A stretch of DNA of 64,000 bases from Bacteroidota bacterium (GTDB lineage Bacteria; Bacteroidota; Bacteroidia; AKYH767-A; OLB10). The DNA is taken from positions 62,001 to 126,000 of the forward strand of contig JADKJB010000012.1 in the NCBI GenBank assembly GCA_016722525.1, read 5' to 3'. Numbering within the stretch: position 1 is the stretch's first letter; the number at the start of each line of letters is the position of its first letter. The notes beneath the pieces are model-generated. The model had not been told where the DNA came from, did no database searches, and saw only the letters and a program-made list of their open reading frames with translations. Positions 9,761 through 20,600 of this stretch are shown here, piece by piece. The position numbers were made by a program, and so were the translations under genes.

Positions 9761-11410
9761 TTATCTATGATCAACAACCACTGTTCGGGTAAAATCACCT
9801 TTAGAGGTATTAATTTTAACTAAATAGTTTCCATTCTGCAGCGTAGAAACATCCAATTTAAAACCAGATTGCACCTGCGAATGATGGATTTGTGTGGAGG
9901 AAATAAACTTCCCTTCGATGCTCAATAGTTCCAACGTAAAAACGGCATCTGTAATATTTTTAAAATTGAAATTTATAAACTCTTTAGCCGGGTTAGGAAA
10001 AATAGTAAAGGGGCTTTCTTTAAGGTCATCTTTCAAGCTAAGAGTACCACCACCGGCACGGGCTAAATAAACAGACCATTCACCTGGAGGAGAAACAATC
10101 TGATTGGTTCCAAGAGTAACAGTTCCGGAGAAATCGCCTGCCACATAGCAAAAACCATTTGCATCATTCACTATAGATTTACCAATATCAAATCCGGTAG
10201 AACCTACTCTGGCAACCCATTTTACAATTCCTGAGGGATCATATTTAGCTAAAAAACCATCGCGACCTTGCACACCGGAGAGAATGGTGCCACTGAAATT
10301 TGAATTGCCATTTACATAGCCGGAGATATAAGAACTGCCACCGGCATCAGTTGAAATATCATAGCCGGAATCGTCAATAGCACCACCTGCGGTTTTAATC
10401 CATTGCAGGAAACCACCGTTATTATATTTTGCTACAATGATGCTTCCATATTCGTTATCAAAAATAGTAGTGCCGCTAAAGGATGCGGTGTCGCCAATAA
10501 ATCCTGTCACATAAATATTGGCAGAGGCATCGGTTCCGATACTATAGCCGATATCATTTCCGTTTCCACCGCCCGTTTGCACCCAGGAGGCATTTCCTGA
10601 ACCATCATATTTTGCAAGAAAAAAATCGTAATTAAAAACACTTGTTACATTTATAGTTCCAAAGGATGAAGTTCCTTGAAAATAGCCTGTCATAAATATG
10701 GCACCACCAGGTAATTGTTTTACAGAATTGGCCTTGTCGTCTGAACCACCTCCTGCTTTTACCGCCCACGCACAGGTGCCATCGGTGTTATATTTTGCAA
10801 GAAACATGTCAATATTATTTACACTTCCGCTGTTAAGGGAAACAGTTCCAAAAGTGGCAGCATCAGTAAAGGTTCCGCAAATAAAAATACCGCCTGAGTT
10901 TTCAGGGGTTACTGAAGTTATAACATCATTGTACAATCCACCTATGTTAATTATCCAGGTGCATGCGCCGGTTGCGGGGTCCAGTTTCATTAAAAATCCG
11001 TCATTATTACCTAAGGTAGTTTGAACTACTCCTCCACAATTAATGTTGTTAGTGAAAAGACCGCCGACATAAAGCTGTGATCCACTAAAGGCGATGCTAC
11101 TTGCGAATGCTGAAGAAAAATTAGCTCCTGCTTTAACCGCCCATAGGCAATTTCCTGTTGGATCAAATTTGGCAACAAACACTTCACTGAAACCTGTTGC
11201 GATGAGCGTATAAGCGCCAAAGCTTTTTGTTCCTGTAAAATCACCGGTTATATATATATTCCCTTGTGCATCTCGGGCAAGATCCAAATTACTATCATAA
11301 TTAGCTTTCCCTCCCATAGCTGTTGCCCATACCCAGGTTAATGGCTGGGCTTGAATGGAAAGAATGCTGAATAGCGATATTGAAATTATTAACAATAGAG
11401 ATTTCTTCAT
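9761..11410 (-). CDS. T9SS-secreted SBBP-type beta-propeller protein
   Basis: 549 residues, intact. A signal peptide ends at SIQAQ. The body consists of about eight repeats of roughly 50 residues following the pattern 'GNIYITGxFxGTxxFG...FVAKYDxxGxxxWxxxxGG', the SBBP (seven-bladed beta-propeller) repeat. After a linker at about residue 455, a C-terminal T9SS sorting domain follows (NPAKEFINFNF ... NGNYLVKINTSKGDFTRTVVV). It is expected to be exported across the outer membrane and attached to the surface or released. The propeller probably binds other proteins or glycans; no catalytic residues are evident. It is convergent with the preceding T9SS gene, with the 122-bp repeat array between them. 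Confidence 0.88.
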   Translation of the reverse strand: MKKSLLLIISISLFSILSIQAQPLTWVWATAMGGKANYDSNLDLARDAQGNIYITGDFTGTKSFGAYTLIATGFSEVFVAKFDPTGNCLWAVKAGANFSSAFASSIAFSGSQLYVGGLFTNNINCGGVVQTTLGNNDGFLMKLDPATGACTWIINIGGLYNDVITSVTPENSGGIFICGTFTDAATFGTVSLNSGSVNNIDMFLAKYNTDGTCAWAVKAGGGSDDKANSVKQLPGGAIFMTGYFQGTSSFGTINVTSVFNYDFFLAKYDGSGNASWVQTGGGNGNDIGYSIGTDASANIYVTGFIGDTASFSGTTIFDNEYGSIIVAKYNNGGFLQWIKTAGGAIDDSGYDISTDAGGSSYISGYVNGNSNFSGTILSGVQGRDGFLAKYDPSGIVKWVARVGSTGFDIGKSIVNDANGFCYVAGDFSGTVTLGTNQIVSPPGEWSVYLARAGGGTLSLKDDLKESPFTIFPNPAKEFINFNFKNITDAVFTLELLSIEGKFISSTQIHHSQVQSGFKLDVSTLQNGNYLVKINTSKGDFTRTVVVDHR

Positions 11411-11615
11411 AGAAGGTAGTATGTTGTTATGTTTAATGCAAATATAGTTAATACAAATATTTGATATTACAATAGTTTAAACAAAGTCATTAACAGTCTG
11501 GTTTATTTTTTAATACATAGATAATCAATATTATATGAAATATTTGAGTTTCCAAAAAAGTTCACTGATTCATTTTATTTTAACTCTAAGTGATCGAATG
11601 AATAGTAAACTTCAC

Positions 11616-11623
11616 TAAATTTG
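11616..11623 (+). promoter_or_regulatory. Bacteroidota -7 box for the metH riboswitch transcript
   Basis: TAAATTTG matches the Bacteroidota sigma -7 consensus TAnnTTTG and lies about 45 bp before the start of the S-box aptamer. No clear TTTG -33 element is seen at the usual spacing, so the call rests on the -7 box and position. Confidence 0.45.
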
Positions 11624-11668
11624 CATTCTGATATTACTTAATCAGAGTCGTTCTTTATTACTTATTTG

Positions 11669-11841
11669 CTTATCAAGAAAGGTGGAGGGACAGTGCCCTT
11701 TGAAGCCTTGGCAACCCTGTGGCAGGAACTATGGAGAATAGTGCAACTTAAAGATGTTGTTTTCTCCATGTGCAATCCTCCGATAGAAGGTGCCAATTCC
11801 TGTCTTGTTTCCCGTTAGTTCTGGAAACAGGAAGAGATGAG
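11669..11841 (+). ncRNA. SAM-I (S-box) riboswitch
   Basis: The sequence carries the S-box core in order: CTTATCAAGA at 11669, GGTGGAGGGAC at 11681, CCCTTTGAAGCC, TTGGCAACC, GGTGCCAATTCCTG near 11790 and GATGAG at 11836-11841. These make up the P1 strands, the kink-turn, J3/4 and P4 of the class that binds S-adenosylmethionine. It lies about 200 nt upstream of methionine synthase, which fits feedback control by the pathway product. The P3 arm is long (about 60 nt between GGCAACC and the GGTGCC block), so the aptamer is longer than the common 110-120 nt form. Confidence 0.93.
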
Positions 11842-11872
11842 CCGGAACATGGATCTTTATTTAAAAAAATAT

Positions 11873-11905
11873 AAAATCTCTTCCGGCTTTCGGAAGAGAT
11901 TTTTT
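11873..11905 (+). terminator. Riboswitch-controlled terminator
   Basis: AAAATCTCTTCCG (11873-11885) pairs with CGGAAGAGATTTT (11891-11903), followed by a T run. The left arm ATCTCTTCC (11876-11884) is also perfectly complementary to GGAAGAGAT at 11830-11838, the 3' end of the aptamer. This gives a 9-bp antiterminator that can form when SAM is absent. The layout predicts that SAM promotes termination. Confidence 0.85.
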
Positions 11906-12038
11906 TGTTGGCACTGTTTCATGTTTTTTTAATTGAAGTCTTTGAAAACCTGATCCTAAAAAGTTATCATCAAAAATCAGTACTACTAATTCAGTATGGC
12001 ACCTTGAGAATTATTTACCTAACACGAATCATTAATTT

Positions 12039-15000
12039 ATGTCTATTTATTCAGAATTAGAAAAGCGAATTTTAGTAATTGATGGTGCTATGGGCACCAT
12101 GATTCAGGATTACAAGCTTGGGAGGCCGATTTCAGGGAGATCGATTTAAGAATTTCGCACACGACCTAAAAGGAAACAATGATCTTTTATCATTGACACG
12201 ACCAGATATTATCAAAGCAATTCATCTCGAATATCTAAATGCCGGTTCCGATATTATTGAAACCAATACTTTCAATGCACAAAGTATTTCACTTGCTGAT
12301 TATAAAATGGAGGAGCTCGCATACGAGTTAAATTTTGAATCCGCAAAAATTGCAAAGAGTGCTGTCGCAGAATACCTGGCTACGAGACCTGGTGAAGAAC
12401 GATTTGTAGCAGGTGCACTTGGGCCAACTAACCGCACAGCTTCGCTTTCACCAGATGTAAATGATCCCGGTTTCAGAGCCGTAACATTTGATGTTTTAGT
12501 GGAAGCTTATTCTGAGCAATTAAGAGGACTGATTGATGGCGGTTCAGATGTGCTTTTAATTGAAACCATTTTTGATACAATGAATGCAAAGGCTGCATTA
12601 ATGGCCATTCAGCTGGTGATGGAAGAAAAAAATGTAAAGCTGCCAATTATGGTTTCGGGCACTATTACCGATGCCAGTGGCAGAACATTATCAGGACAAA
12701 CTGTTGAAGCATTTCTTACTTCTGTATCACACGTCGATTTATTAAGTGTGGGATTGAATTGCGCACTGGGGGCTAAAGAAATGCGTCCACATTTGGAAGA
12801 GTTGTCGGAGAAGGCCCCATTTTATGTTAGTGCTTACCCGAACGCAGGACTGCCAAATCAATTCGGAGAATATGATGAAACACCGGAGCACATGGGCGAT
12901 CACATTCACGACTTTATAGACCATCATTTTTTAAATATTGTTGGTGGATGTTGCGGTACAACGCCTTCGCATATACGTAGAATTGCTGAGCTGGCTAAAA
13001 ATGTTAAACCAAGAATAAGGCCGGAACGAGATCATCTTTTACGTATTAGTGGGTTGGAGGCCGTTACGTTAAGACCTGAATCTAATTTTATGAATGTGGG
13101 GGAACGCACCAACGTTACCGGTTCCCGTAAGTTTGCTAAATTAATTATAGATGAAAATTATGAAGAGGCTCTTGTTGTAGCCCGCGACCAGGTAGAAGGG
13201 GGTGCCCAGGTGATTGATATTAACATGGATGAAGGCATGCTCGATTCAGAAAAGGCCATGATGCAGTTCCTGAACCTCGTGGGTTCTGAACCCGATATTT
13301 CTAAACTGCCCATAATGATAGACTCTTCTAAATGGAGTGTGATTGAAGCCGGTTTGAAATGTACCCAAGGGAAAAGTATAGTAAATTCAATTTCTCTCAA
13401 AGAGGGAGAGGTAGCTTTTATTCAACATGCAAAAAAAGTGTTGCAGTATGGCGCGGCAGTGATTGTAATGGCTTTCGATGAAAAAGGTCAGGCTGACACA
13501 CTCGACCGACGGATTGAAATTTGTAAACGTGCTTATGATGTATTGGTAAACAAAGTTCATTTTCCTCCTCAGGATATTATATTCGATCCCAATATTTTTC
13601 CTGTTGCAACCGGAATGGATGAGCACAGGAGGAATGCTATTGATTTTTTTGAATCAACCGCATGGATAAAGGAGAATCTTCCATATGCAAAAGTAAGTGG
13701 TGGTGTATCTAACGTCTCATTTTCCTTTCGTGGCAATGATCATGTTCGTGAGGCCATTCATGCTGCTTTTCTTTATCATGCCGTTAAAGCAGGTATGGAT
13801 ATGGGAATTGTAAATCCTGGTATGCTTCAGGTATATGATGAAATTCCAAAGGAGTTGCTCACATTGGTGGAAGATGTACTGCTCGACCGAAATGACGATG
13901 CTACCGAGAAGTTAATAGTATATGCTGAAACCGTTAAAGCTAAAGGTAAAAAACTGGAACGCGATGAGGAGTGGCGAAAAGCATCGGTACAGGAGCGTCT
14001 TACGCATGCACTGGTAAAAGGGGTTGTTGAATACATTGAACAGGATGTTGAAGAAGCTCGTAAGTTATATCCAAAATCATTATTCCTAATTGAAGGCCCT
14101 TTAATGGATGGTATGAATGTGGTTGGTGACCTTTTCGGTGCAGGTAAAATGTTTCTTCCTCAAGTTGTTAAAAGTGCCAGAGTGATGAAAAAAGCGGTAG
14201 CCTATCTTTTGCCTTACCTCGAAGCTGAAAAAGAAGTCGGAGATCTTTCAAAGAACGCCGGCAAAATTTTGATGGCAACAGTTAAAGGAGATGTACATGA
14301 TATTGGTAAAAACATAGTTGGAGTAGTGCTTGCTTGCAACAATTATGAAATTATTGACATGGGTGTGATGGTTCCTTGTGATAAAATATTGGAAGCTGCA
14401 AGGCTGCATAATGTGGATGTGATTGGATTGAGTGGATTAATAACGCCCTCTTTAGATGAAATGGTGCATGTTGCGAAGGAGATGGAACGCGAAGGATTTA
14501 AGATCCCGCTGCTTATTGGTGGAGCCACTACTTCGAAAGTTCATACTGCTGTAAAAATCGCTCCTCACTATTCCCATCCTGTTGTTCATGTTAATGATGC
14601 ATCTCGCAGTGTGCCCGTGGTTGGTGCTTTAGTTTCTGATGAACTCAGACCTGCTTTTGCCTCTCAGGTATCAGAGGAGTATGATAGAGTTCGTGAGCAA
14701 AATAAAAATGCCAGATCTCAGGATAAATTCATTTCATTATCGGAAGCCAGGCGGAATAAAGCAAAGTTGGACTGGGCCGCTTTTGAATTTAAGAAGCCGG
14801 TGACTACAGGCAATATCATTTTTAACGATTACCCTTTGAGTGAAATTCGCGAATACATTGACTGGACACCATTTTTCACAGCTGGGAGATGAAAGGAAGT
14901 TATCCGAAAATTTTTAGCGATACAGAACGAGGTGTTGAAGCAAAGAAATTATTTGTTGATGGCCAAGCGATGCTCGATCGACTTATAAATGAAAAGTGGT

Positions 15001-15692
15001 TAAAAGCAAATGCCGTTGTTGGGATTTATCCTGCAAACGCTACCTTGCATGATGATCTGCATGTATTTACTGATGATACCAGGACGGCTATCAAATGTGT
15101 TTTTCATTCCATTCGCCAACAAACCCGTAAACCGGAAGGAACTCCTAACCTCGCTCTTTCCGATTTTGTGGCACCTCTTCCTTATCGTGATTATATAGGT
15201 GCGTTTGCTGTAACAACCGGAATAGGCATTGATGAATGGGTTAAAAAATTTGAACTTGATCACGATGATTACAGTGCAATCATGCTTAAAGCTTTGGCCG
15301 ATCGTTTGGCAGAGGCATTCGCAGAAGTGATGCACCTGAAAGTGAGAAAAGAATTGTGGGGTTATTCTCCAGCAGAAAACCTTGCAACGGAAGAATTAAT
15401 TAAAGAAACTTACATTGGAATTCGACCTGCACCGGGCTATCCTGCTCAACCTGATCATACCGAAAAAACAACATTGTTTCAGTTATTAGAAGTAGAAAAA
15501 AATACCGGTATCACCTTAACTGAAAGTTTGGCAATGCTTCCGACAGCTGCAGTGAGTGGGCTCTATTTTTCGCATCCTGAATCCACCTATTTTGGAACCG
15601 GAAAAATTTCAAAAGATCAGGTGGAGGATTATGCAAAAAGAAAAGGCTGGACCATTAGCGAAGCGGAGCGTTGGTTAGGTCCAATCATTTGA
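12039..15692 (+). CDS. metH: Cobalamin-dependent methionine synthase, three homopolymer frameshifts
   Basis: About 1,218 residues after repair, close to the usual length of about 1,230. It transfers methyl from methyltetrahydrofolate through cobalamin to homocysteine. The four modules are in order: homocysteine/zinc domain (ADIIETNTFNAQ-like start, GLNCALGAKEM, GGCCGTTPSH), pterin domain (FMNVGERTNVTGSRKF), B12 domain (VKGDVHDIGKNIVG) and SAM-dependent activation domain (from about KGSYPKIF; ELWGYSPAEN, RPAPGYPAQPDH). ATG at 12039 starts MSIYSELEKRILVIDGAMG. Missing bases at GGG 12120-12122 and 12135-12137 and at TTTTT 14872-14876 split it. Adding one G, one G and one T restores GEADFRGDRF and WTPFFHSWEMKGSYP. 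It is controlled by the upstream SAM riboswitch. Confidence 0.95.
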
Positions 15693-15742
15693 AGTAAATA
15701 TAGATCTTAAATTAATTCTTACTAAATATATTTTATCTAATC

Positions 15743-16999
15743 ATGAAAAGTATCCAACTCTTACTGATGCTCATCATAGCAAATGCGAATAGTTCATTTT
15801 CTCAGCAGCTTAAAGTGTTATTTATCGGAAACAGTTATACCTATGTCAATGATCTTCCCAACCTGCTTTATAACATTGCTCTTTCAAAAGGAGACACCAT
15901 TACTTTTGATTCCTATACACCCGGAGGTTATACTTTTGAGCAACACAGCACTGATCCGGCAGCGATAGCAAAAATTTATTCACAGCAATGGGATATTGTT
16001 ATACTTCAGGAGCAAAGTCAGCGACCCTCTTTTCCGCCAACACAGGTGGCAGTTGAAGTGTATCCTTATGCTGCTATGCTCGATAGTATGATTCATGATA
16101 ATAATCCTTGTAGCGAAACTGTTTTCTACATGACTTGGGGTAGAAAAAACGGAGATGCTTCTAATTGTGCCGGATGGCCTCCTGTTTGTACCTACGAAGG
16201 CATGCAAGCCCGATTGCGTGAAAGCTATTTAGAAATGGGGATGTTGAATAATGCAACTGTAGCCCCGGTTGGTGCAGCTTTCAGCAATGCTATAAACCTC
16301 AATCCGGTTTTTGATCTGTACAATCCCGATGAAAGTCATCCAAGCATTTATGGTTCTTACCTGGCTGCGTGTGTCTTTTATGCAACAATTTTTCATAAAA
16401 GCCCGATAGGTAGTACTTTTAGTTCAACAATTGGTATTCAAGATGCTGCATTTTTACAGAATTCTGCTCAAGTGGTAGTAAATGATAGCATAAGTACCTG
16501 GTATCAGTACGGAAATATTCCATATGCAGCTTTTAGTTATGCTACAAATGGAACTACTGTGCAATTCAGTAACAACTCTATTAATGGTACCAGCTATTCA
16601 TGGAATTTTGGTGATGGAGCAACCTCCAATGCATTAAATCCTGGCCACACATATTCACAGGCCGGTAGTTATATTGTTACACTTTCAATAAATTCTACTT
16701 GTAGTTCCGATTTTTACACAGATACAATTCAAATTGGAACCACTTCAATTTCTGATGCTGTAAATGATTGCAATTTATTTTATGACTTTCAAATTAATGC
16801 AGTGAAATTCAATTGCAATTTATTTGTAAACTCTCTGACATTATATGATGTTCAGGGTCGAATGGTAAAGAAAGTTGAAATCAACAACACACTAAGTGTT
16901 GTCCCATTCGATATTTCAGAACTCTCGCAAGGAATATATCTGCTGAAAGCTGAAGGTGCCTGGGGATTGAAAACAACTAAGTTGATTGTTTCGCAGTAG
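15743..16999 (+). CDS. Secreted SGNH-hydrolase-like protein with PKD domain and T9SS tail
   Basis: 418 residues. A signal peptide ends at NSSFSQ. Residues about 24-225 form an SGNH/GDSL-like esterase domain: block I is FIGNSYTYVNDLP (candidate Ser nucleophile) and block V is DESHPSIYGSY (Asp and His). A single PKD domain (about 265-330, WNFGDGATSNALNPGHTY) is followed by a T9SS sorting domain ending IYLLKAEGAWGLKTTKLIV. It probably removes ester groups (for example acetyl) from carbohydrate, but the substrate is unknown. It follows metH by 50 bp and may have its own promoter, since the functions are unrelated. It is intact. Confidence 0.82.
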   Translation: MKSIQLLLMLIIANANSSFSQQLKVLFIGNSYTYVNDLPNLLYNIALSKGDTITFDSYTPGGYTFEQHSTDPAAIAKIYSQQWDIVILQEQSQRPSFPPTQVAVEVYPYAAMLDSMIHDNNPCSETVFYMTWGRKNGDASNCAGWPPVCTYEGMQARLRESYLEMGMLNNATVAPVGAAFSNAINLNPVFDLYNPDESHPSIYGSYLAACVFYATIFHKSPIGSTFSSTIGIQDAAFLQNSAQVVVNDSISTWYQYGNIPYAAFSYATNGTTVQFSNNSINGTSYSWNFGDGATSNALNPGHTYSQAGSYIVTLSINSTCSSDFYTDTIQIGTTSISDAVNDCNLFYDFQINAVKFNCNLFVNSLTLYDVQGRMVKKVEINNTLSVVPFDISELSQGIYLLKAEGAWGLKTTKLIVSQ

Positions 17000-17073
17000 T
17001 TGGCCGTTTTAATTTATGTGAGAAAAGAAGTGCTACAGTAGGCGTCTGACCTTCCTTTTTAAATGATTTGTTT

Positions 17074-17081
17074 TATATTTG
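17074..17081 (+). promoter_or_regulatory. Candidate Bacteroidota -7 box
   Basis: TATATTTG matches TAnnTTTG, 23 bp before ATG 17104. No convincing -33 TTTG is visible at the expected spacing. Confidence 0.35.
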
Positions 17082-17103
17082 TGTTAGATTAATTCACTAT
17101 TCC

Positions 17104-17565
17104 ATGTTTCAAAAAATTTGTCTTTATTTAGTGTTGGTCGTATTTTATTTATTCAAAAATAATGCTTTAGCTCAGGATTTTTCTGAAAAGCAAATTAAGC
17201 AATGGTCTAAGGAACCGGTTTGGGTTCAGATGATTGATGATCCGAACACCAATTATTTTGAAACTACTGCTGCTTTTGATGCTTTCTGGAAAAACCGGGA
17301 ATTGCCGGTTGAAGAAGATCAGATTTTGGGAGCTCCACGAGCAGAGCGAGGTAAAGTTGAAACCGCTGCTGAGAAAAGAAAAAGAATTCGCAAAGAACGA
17401 CTTATGGAAAAAGAAGAAAAAGAAGCGGCTTTGATTCGCCATCAATATGCCTTTGCTGTAAAAAAATACCGCCATTGGAAACTTCTGTCTGAACCTTATG
17501 TGCAGCCCAATGGAAAAATATTAAGTAAAGAAGAACAATTGCAATTGCATCAGCAACAACGCTAG
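17104..17565 (+). CDS. Small secreted protein of unknown function
   Basis: 153 residues from ATG 17104; an upstream in-frame TTG at 17068 lies within the promoter region and is unlikely. The signal peptide MFQKICLYLVLVVFYLF...ALAQ is clear. The mature part has an N-terminal EKQIKQWSKEPVWVQMIDDP, then a strongly charged, probably helical stretch rich in Lys, Glu and Arg (about 95-125), and a C-terminal PNGKILSKEEQ. I do not recognise a family. It ends 39 bp before the large BNR/PKD protein and shares its orientation, so the two are plausibly one unit. Confidence 0.7.
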   Translation: MFQKICLYLVLVVFYLFKNNALAQDFSEKQIKQWSKEPVWVQMIDDPNTNYFETTAAFDAFWKNRELPVEEDQILGAPRAERGKVETAAEKRKRIRKERLMEKEEKEAALIRHQYAFAVKKYRHWKLLSEPYVQPNGKILSKEEQLQLHQQQR

Positions 17566-17604
17566 TGTTCGATTTTTTTTCAAACTTTAATTTTAACTAA
17601 CTAC

Positions 17605-20600
17605 ATGATTCCAACTGCCCTATTAAAAGAAGTTACAACTAGTTTCATTGCATTGATTTTTTGTTGTGTTTTAACTCCAGCATTTTCACAATCAGGCGGC
17701 AATTGGAAACTGGTAGGTCCCGACGATTTTCCTGTAAATGTTTCAGGGCAAATTAATGGAATCGGTCGTGTATGCCAGCTCAAATTTCATCCCGTTCAGG
17801 ATAGTATTGTATATGCTGCCAGTGCTTCGGGAGGATTGTTTATAAGCAGAGATAATGGTAGCAATTGGGTAGTTACTGGAACAGATGTTTTGCCAAGGAC
17901 AGCTTGTGCCTCGGTTTGTATTGATTACACCAACGATTCTATTCTTTATCTTGGAACAGGTGACCCCAATTATTATGGAACTGATTATGGAATTTACAAA
18001 AGTGTTGATGGAGGTAGTACCTGGAACCCATCCAATGCTGGAATTGGCAATCGGATGGCCCTTGAAATGTTGATGGATCCAAATGACCCTAATGCAATTA
18101 TAGCTGCAACAAATGATGGTATCTGGAAAACAATAGATGGTGGTGCAAATTGGATTGTTAAGAAAAGTGGTGGAGCATTTACAGATATGGCATTCAAACC
18201 TCTTGCTGGCACCAGTATTATTTATGCGGTAACAACCAGTCAGTTTTGGATTTCGGTAGATATGGGTGAAACCTGGAATCAGGTAGCATTACCAATCCCT
18301 GTAGGTGGAAATGCTGATGGCATTCGGATTGGTGTGAGCGCAGTTGCTCCTGATAAAATTTACCTGGGATTGCTTTACTATACTGCTACAACACATTATG
18401 GAACTATTTATCGTAGTGATGATGGAGGGCAAACTTTTGCAGGAGTTAAAACGCAGGCGTTTCCTGATATCGCCGGATATGATGCCAATGATCCGGGTCA
18501 GGGAAATTATAACTGGACTATTGCCGTTGATCCACTTAATGCTGATATCGTATACACCGGATCTCATTGTGTTTGGAAATCTGTTAATGGAGGTGTGAAT
18601 TGGACTAAGCTCACGGATTGGTTTGCTGAGTTGCACACTGATATGCATCATAATGTTTTCAATCCATATGATGTGGGTGAATTGTGGCAGGCTAACGATG
18701 GTGGCGTATGGGTTAGTTCCAATAATGGAGTCAACTGGAGTACACGGTCAAATGGCCTGGCTGCTACCGAAAATTATCATGCGGCACAAAGTCCGGTGAC
18801 GAAAGACATGATCAGCATAGGTACCCAAGATAATGGAGAGTTATATTATAGGAATGGGGGCTGGTTTACCAACAGAGGTGGTGACTGGGGATCGCGCATG
18901 TCATTTGATTATTTGAATCCTACAACCACCTATTATTTTGAGAATGGCCAGCGAAGGAGTTTAAATGGATCGGAACAAGATATTGATCTGCCATTTGCAC
19001 CAACTAATAATTCTGAATACGCTTTTACGCCATTAAATACGCAAACAGGTTATGTCGCATTCGATCAGCTTTATAGAACTGATAATCTTGGCAGCACCCC
19101 TCCTGTATGGACCCAGGTCGGAAATATTGGATTGCAGGTAAAAGCTGTTGCAGTTGCTGATCATCGACAGGATCTTGTTTATGTGGTTACTTCTAATTCT
19201 AAAATTTACCGTTGTGACAATGCGCTTTCATCCAATCCGGTTTTTAACATTTACAATGCGCCATCTTCAACATCTGCAAGGGCCAGTATTACAACCGTTG
19301 CCAGCGATACCAATGTTGTTTACCTTTCTTGTGGAACACGAATCTACAGATCACCAGACAGAGGTCAAACATGGGTGAACATCTCCTATAACTTGCCGGC
19401 CGTTAACATTATTAAACTCATTCATGATCCCTATTCCTCAAACGAATCAATTTATGCGGGTACTGCCAAGAGTGTTTGGTTTCATAGTGATACCATGACC
19501 ACCTGGTTGAATTATTCCGCTGGACTTCCTACCATTGCTGATATGAGAGATTTAATGATGTACAACAATGGAACAGCCTCCAATGTGCTTCGTGTTGCCT
19601 ATTATGGACGTGGAGTTTGGGACTCGGAGTTGGTAGATGCTTCCACTGCACTTCCTGACCCTTTATTTACGGCTGATACTACTTATGGCTGCCCCGGACT
19701 TGCTGTGCAGTTTACCGACTTGTCTTCGGGCAATCCGATCTCCTGGGCCTGGGATTTTCCGGGTGCAACACCATCGATCTCAGTGTTGCAAAATCCATCT
19801 GTTTTGTACAATACAGGCGGGATTTACGATGTTACACTTACTGTCACTAATAGTAACGGTTCAAAATCGTATGTCCGTAGCAGTTATATAGTTGTACAGG
19901 GTCCTACTCCTATGCCTTTGCAGGAAGGTTTTGAGGGCGCTTTGTTTCTGCCTACAGGGTGGTTGATGTACAGCGCAACCAATGATGGTGCATGGCAGCG
20001 GTCTTCAACAGTGGGCGGATATGCATTAAGTTCGAAAAGCGCCTTTTTTGACAATTTCAATGCCGACCTGACAGGAAAAATATATGCAATGCGAACACAA
20101 GCGTACGATTTGACAGTTGCAGATTCGGCACTACTTGTTTTCGATGTAGCCTATGCGCAATACAGCAATGTGAATTCGGATACGTTAATTGTAAGTGTTT
20201 CTACTGATTGTGGACAAACCTGGAATCCCGTTTATTACAAAGGAGGCTTTGACCTGGCTACTGCTCCAAATGTTACAGCGGTTGCATTTACACCTGCCGG
20301 TTTTCAGTGGCGAACCGACTCTGTTTGGCTCAATCAATATGTTGGTCAGGGAGAAGTTGTTTTATCTTTTGAAAACAAAGCAGCCTATGGTCAGAATATG
20401 TTTGTGGATAATATAAATTTGTTTGATCCCGCCACCGTTGGAATAAGTCAGGCGGATTCACCTGCTTTGCTGGCGAGTGTGTATCCAAATCCACTCACGG
20501 ATAAAATTACTTTGAGATTGGATACAGATCAAACCGGTCGTTATGTTTTCAGACTTACCGATATTTTTGGCAAAACAATTAAAAGATGGAATGAAAATTT

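Noticed and set aside
14889..15692. Separate small MetH activation-domain protein
   Set aside because: Adding one T at 14872-14876 fuses it to the upstream gene through the conserved WTPFF...KGSYP junction.
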